A stretch of 64,000 nt of DNA, taken from NCBI RefSeq assembly GCF_023065955.2, contig NW_026622974.1:25637718-25701717 (forward strand), read 5' to 3'. Shown here piece by piece: positions 60,001 through 64,000 of this stretch. The DNA comes from Ursus arctos (taxonomy: Eukaryota; Chordata; Mammalia; Carnivora; Ursidae). The notes below the pieces were generated by a model. That model was not told where the DNA came from and searched no databases. It worked only from the letters and a program-made list of their open reading frames with translations. The translations under genes and the position numbers were made by a program. Each line of letters opens with the position of its first letter. The first letter of the stretch is position 1.

Positions 60001-60900
60001 ATATAGGAGAACATAGGCTGCAACCTCTTTGACATTGGCCAAAGCAACCTTTTTCATGACACATCTCCAAAGGCAAGAGAAAGAAAAGAAAAAATGAACT
60101 TGTGGGACTTCATCAAGATAAAAAGCTTCTGCACAGCCAAGGAAAGAGTCAAAAAAACTAAGAGGCAGCCCATGGAATGGGAGAAGATATTTGCAAATGA
60201 CACTACAGATAAAAGACTGGTATCCAAGATCTAAAAAGAACTTCTCAAACTCAATACATGAGAAACAAATAATCAAATAAAAAAATGGGCAGAAAATATG
60301 AACAGACAGTTTTCCAATGAAGACATACAAATGGCTAACAGACACATGAAAAAATGTTCAAAATCATTAGCCATCAGGGAAATTCAAATCAAAACCACAT
60401 TGAGATACTACCTTACACCAGTTAGAATGGCAAAAATTGACAAGACAGGAAACAACAAATGTTGGAGAGGATGTGGAGAAAGGGGATCCCTCTTACACTG
60501 TTGGTGGGAACGCAAGTTGGTACTGCCACTTTGGAAAACAGTGTGGAGGTCCCTTAAAAAGTTCAAAATAGAGATACCCTATGATCCAGCAATTGCGCTA
60601 CTGGGTATTTACCTCAAAGATACAGATGTAGTGAAAAGAAGGGCCATACGCACCCCAATGTTCATAGCAGCATTGTCCACAATAGCTAAATTGTGGAAGG
60701 AGCTGAGATGCCCCTCAACAGATGACTGGATTAAGAAGATGTGGTCCATATATACAATGGAATATTACTCAGCCATCAGAAAGAACAATTATACAACATT
60801 TGCAGCAACATGGACGGGACTGCAGGAGATTATGCTAAGTGAAATAAGTGAAGCACAGAAAGACAATTATCATATGGTTTCACTCATTTATGGAATATAA
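57080..60900 (+). pseudogene. L1 ORF2 (endonuclease and reverse transcriptase), broken
   Basis: ORF2p nicks target DNA and reverse-transcribes L1 RNA. Span of 3821 bp fits the usual ~1275 codons. A stop follows within six codons of the ATG (57095-57097). Open pieces, in order: endonuclease end 57396-57689 (NIYAPN, VGDLNTP), linker 57896-58333, RT start 58453-58677 ([14 protein letters not shown]), RT 58677-58976 ([22 protein letters not shown]), RT 58987-59280 ([12 protein letters not shown]; catalytic FADD at 59170-59181), thumb/C-terminal 59515-60006, C-terminal 60298-60900. These pieces use different frames, at least five changes. The C-terminal zinc knuckle (CX3CX7HX4C family pattern) keeps Cys 60460, Cys 60472 and His 60496, but its last position (60511-60513) is Arg. 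Confidence 0.95.
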
Positions 60901-61184
60901 GAAATAGTAGGAAGATCGGTAGGAGAAGGAAGGGAAGAGTGAAGGGGGAGTAAACAGAAGGGGGAATGAACCACGAGAGACTATGGACTCTGGGAAACAA
61001 ACTGAGGGCTTCAGAGGGGAGGGGGTGGGGGGATTGGGATAGGCCAGTGATGGGTATTAAGGAGGGCACATATTGCATGGAGCACTGGGTGTTATATGCA
61101 AATAATGAATCATGGAACACTACATCAAAAACTAAGGATGTACTGTATGGTGACATAACATAATACAAAATTATTATAAATAAA
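60901..61184 (+). other. L1 3' UTR with G-rich tract
   Basis: Contains a G-rich tract (61016-61033) of the kind that can form a quadruplex, present in mammalian L1 3' UTRs. The end is A/T-rich with AATAAAA. Confidence 0.85.
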
Positions 61185-61196
61185 AAATTATTTTAT

Positions 61197-64000
61197 AAAA
61201 AGAGATACTATTTAATATGATAGCTTTCTACTTTTAGATTTTTAAAATTCTAAATTGATTAGTCATGATTTTTTGGATTATCTATGCTAAACGCTGTGTA
61301 TCCACATTCTGCCATGGTAAATGAGGATTTAGCTCACTTGCTCTTCCCTAAACTCCCCTGTCTCCCTCCTGCCACAGAAATTATTTCACTACTCTTAGGT
61401 ATTCTTTTGATATTTGTAAACCCCAAAATATACATTTTCCCTTTATTTCTGTCCAGTAGTAACAATCTATCTTGACTCCTTACATTGTAAAGTGAGGCCT
61501 TCAATTCCTCACCCTTGCATTGTTTTTATTTTCATATTAACAAGACTGAAAAAATTGCCTTCTGTGCTGTAACCACAGTTAAGTTTTCCATCTTTGCCTT
61601 TGTTCAGCTTTTAAAAGTTGGAAAATCAATTAAGCATTGCTTTACATTACTATAACTAGGCAAATGTGGTTCGTTTCTGAGCCAAGCAGTGATCACAGGC
61701 TAGCATATACTTTTCATGTACAGTGACCCTCTTCTTCAAATTTCTAATGGCCTTTTTTAAATTTAGTCAATCCTTACGTTTGTTCTTTATTTCAAGGATA
61801 CTATTAAATCTATGGAATATACCCCACTGTACACACCTTTCATTTTTTTACCGCATACTTATTTCTGGACCTCACTTCAAGAGTGATTTTGCCACAAGTT
61901 AGTCATGTTAGGTGTTCCCATCATTATTGTCCCAGGTTAGATTCATTGTTTCCTCCATCATATTCCTTTCTCATTCTTAGTTTCTTGTTTTCTCTGACCC
62001 ATCTTAAGGAATGTTGCAAAGAAGGAGGCATGGGAGAGAAATTTTCTAAGTCCTTAGATATTTTAAAAACCTTTTATTCCATCATCATACTTGATTAATA
62101 ATTTGCCTAGGTCAAGGCTTTTAAGTTTGAAATCAGTTGTCATCGGAATTTTGAAGGCAATGCTGCTTGTGTGCTAGCACTTAGTACTGTTACCTTTCCT
62201 CTCTGAAAATTTCTAGGATCTTCTCTCTGACCATGGTATTCTTAAATCTATCAATATTATGTTTAGGAATGAATGATTGTTGCACTCATGCTGGACACTT
62301 CCTGGGTTCTCTCACTTGAACACCTGTATTTATCCTAAGCTGTGGTATTTCCTATTATTTCTTTGATATTTTTCTTCTCCCTAATTTCTTTGTTTTCAAT
62401 AGTCATACTAATTTTCTAAGTGTTCCTTCTTGTTATTTTACTGTTCCTTTTTCATAGATCCTATTCTTGCTATATACATGTGACATCTAATGTATTTTAG
62501 TATAATAATTAGGATACTTAAAAGTTCTTTTCCATTCCTTAATTTATCTTTCTTTCTCTGGGATATTTTACCTTGTTTATCTTGGTCTTTAAATATTTTC
62601 TCTGAAATATCAGATAATTCATAGTTGTTCATTGCTTTAGAATAATGGAAAAGAGAACTGGAAATAATGTGCAAGTGGCTTCCTTAAAGGTGAATGGGTA
62701 GTGATCTGGCCCTTAAGCTGAAGAATCCCTAAAATGAGAAGATAGGCTTTATTCTAAGTGTCAACATCTCTACTTTGGGTTTCCCAAACTATTAAATTTC
62801 TTAGAAAAGAATAGTTTCGTTTTGTTTGCTTTTGATTTTTTAGGGTGGGAGGCTAAGAGTAAGTGAAGGATATGGGGTGACTACTTTTTCTTTACATATT
62901 TAATTAATTATTTGTATTTTTAAATCAACCTTAGGTCTCTATCCCACTCCTGTCACACCTGGTTTCCTTATAGCCAGAACCCTTCCTACACTTCCACCTT
63001 TCCATCTGCTTTTTGAACTTTCTGAAACTTACTGAAATATTTTATCAACTACTGGCCCTTACCTTGATTCATCCAATCTTATACTTTTATTATCATTTCA
63101 ATCCAGTCTTGGGAGAGAGAATTGATCAACACATGTGCTCAGTCTGTCATCTTGAGCCACTATCAGAATCTACATTCTCTTTTTCATAAAAAGTAGTTTA
63201 ATTTTACTTGACATTAAGACAGTAAGCATTTCAAAGTTTTATGACATTTATATTGTATTTTGTAACCTTAGTTCTATGTTTAAATGGATTTAATGTCCAT
63301 CACTATTTTTTTTTTTTTACTACTTCTTCATTCCTAAGTTCTAAATCTTGATCCCCTCTTGCATGGATTTTATTTCAAGGAATTTATAAAAACACATGTA
63401 AGTGCTGTATTCCCTGAGTTCCTTCATGCTAGAGCAGACTATGTGTCTATTGCCTTTCAAACTAAAGAAACAGTTGGCTAATTATAGAAAACGTAGGTCA
63501 CACCTTCTTATAATGCTGTGACAGTACTATCTTCAAGTATTCAACATGGCAGGAGACACTGCTTACCATGGTGTCCCTATTCATTTCTTGATTGGCTAGA
63601 TTCCATCACTGACTCATTTTTTTTTGCCCCTTGAGAAAGCAAATGCACACTATCATTTTTTTTTCCTTTCACACATAAGAGTATCTTTTTGTAGTCTTTA
63701 TATTTGAATGGAATACTGGCTGTACACAATATTTTTGGATCACATTTCTTTTCCTTTAGAGTTTAGTAGAGTTTTCCTTTTCCTCCATTGTCCTCTACCC
63801 TGGAATGTTACTCTGAGAAGATTAAGGCTAGTCTGCCTTTGTTCTAGGTTATAACAATTCATCTCTGAATGCCTAAAGAATTTTTTTCTTGTTCTCTAAA
63901 TTCAGTAATAACAAGAATATGATTAAGAGTTGATAGTGTTGGATATACTTCTCAGAATAGGATATAAACTTCTGAGTTACAGAGTCTCTTATTCCTGCGT
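61197..64000. other. AT-rich unique DNA, no gene seen
   Basis: About 2.8 kb without a confident repeat or gene. T-rich runs at 63305-63320 and 63617-63663. The stretch 62200-62650 has a faint antisense old-L1 character, too weak to call. Confidence 0.4.

Larger units (their letters stand above)
54906..61184 (+). mobile_element. Full-length carnivore L1, non-functional
   Basis: 6279 bp including a later 185-bp SINE and one extra copy of its target duplication. Flanked by an exact 12-bp target duplication, aaattattttat (54894-54905 and 61185-61196). Order: 5' UTR (54906-55906), ORF1 (55907-57030), spacer, ORF2 (57080-60900), 3' UTR (60901-61184) ending in an AATAAAA-rich tail. Full length and a short duplication are what target-primed reverse transcription by L1 leaves. 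Both ORFs are broken, so it cannot be autonomous. Its 3' UTR matches those at 29.9 and 50.5 kb. Confidence 0.95.

Noticed and set aside
59815..60345. 176-codon minus-strand open frame
   Set aside because: It is the antisense of the L1 ORF2 C-terminal region; no independent coding evidence.

Overview
The window looks like non-coding nuclear DNA from a carnivoran mammal, most likely a bear-family (ursid) species. The call rests on at least seventeen tRNA-Lys-derived CAN-SINE copies. Several carry the low-divergence form with a 'ggcacagcggttaagcgtct' head, a 'cgctggctgtctctatctct' segment and an AAATAAATAAATAAAATCTT tail, which I associate with bears and giant panda. Young carnivore-type LINE-1 (L1) copies with matching 3' ends agree. 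I found no protein-coding exon, tRNA, rRNA or CRISPR array that I could defend. Every longer open frame falls in L1 sequence, on either strand, or in low-complexity DNA.

Layout. 0-5 kb: mostly unique AT-rich DNA with MIR fragments, one SINE and a decayed antisense L1. 5-9 kb: an L1 composite whose pieces change orientation, with a solo LTR (5-bp target duplication) and a SINE nested inside. 9-19 kb: SINEs, MIRs, a MER5A DNA transposon inside an L2, and long L2 relics. 19-23 kb: an old L1 ORF2 relic split by a second LTR, then a HAL1-like relic. 23-29.9 kb: mainly unique DNA with MIR and L2. 29.9-30.4 kb: a young 5'-inverted L1. 32-38 kb: antisense L1 3' halves, an L2 split by a SINE, and a HAL1-like relic. 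38-49 kb: an MLT1-like LTR followed by a run of plus-strand L1 copies, one of them with a 5' UTR joined directly to its 3' end. 50.5-52.35 kb: an L1 3' end plus about 1.17 kb of other DNA, bounded by one shared 14-bp target duplication; this reads as an L1 3' transduction. 54.9-61.2 kb: a full-length L1 (about 6.28 kb, 12-bp target duplication) with 5' UTR, ORF1, ORF2 and 3' UTR in order. It is dead: ORF1 has a frameshift, a stop and a SINE insertion; ORF2 has stops, at least five frame changes and a changed zinc-knuckle cysteine. 61.2-64 kb: AT-rich unique DNA.

How the parts fit: the window records layered retrotransposition (MIR and L2, then L1M, HAL1 and MaLR, then carnivore L1, then young SINEs), with L1 machinery supplying the SINE insertions in trans. 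I did not find a new gene system. The most informative observations are the 3'-transducing L1, the twin-primed L1, the full-length L1 with its repeated 5' UTR units, and the solo LTR with an exact 5-bp duplication. Repeat family names are from memory of consensus sequences and have not been checked with a masking tool.
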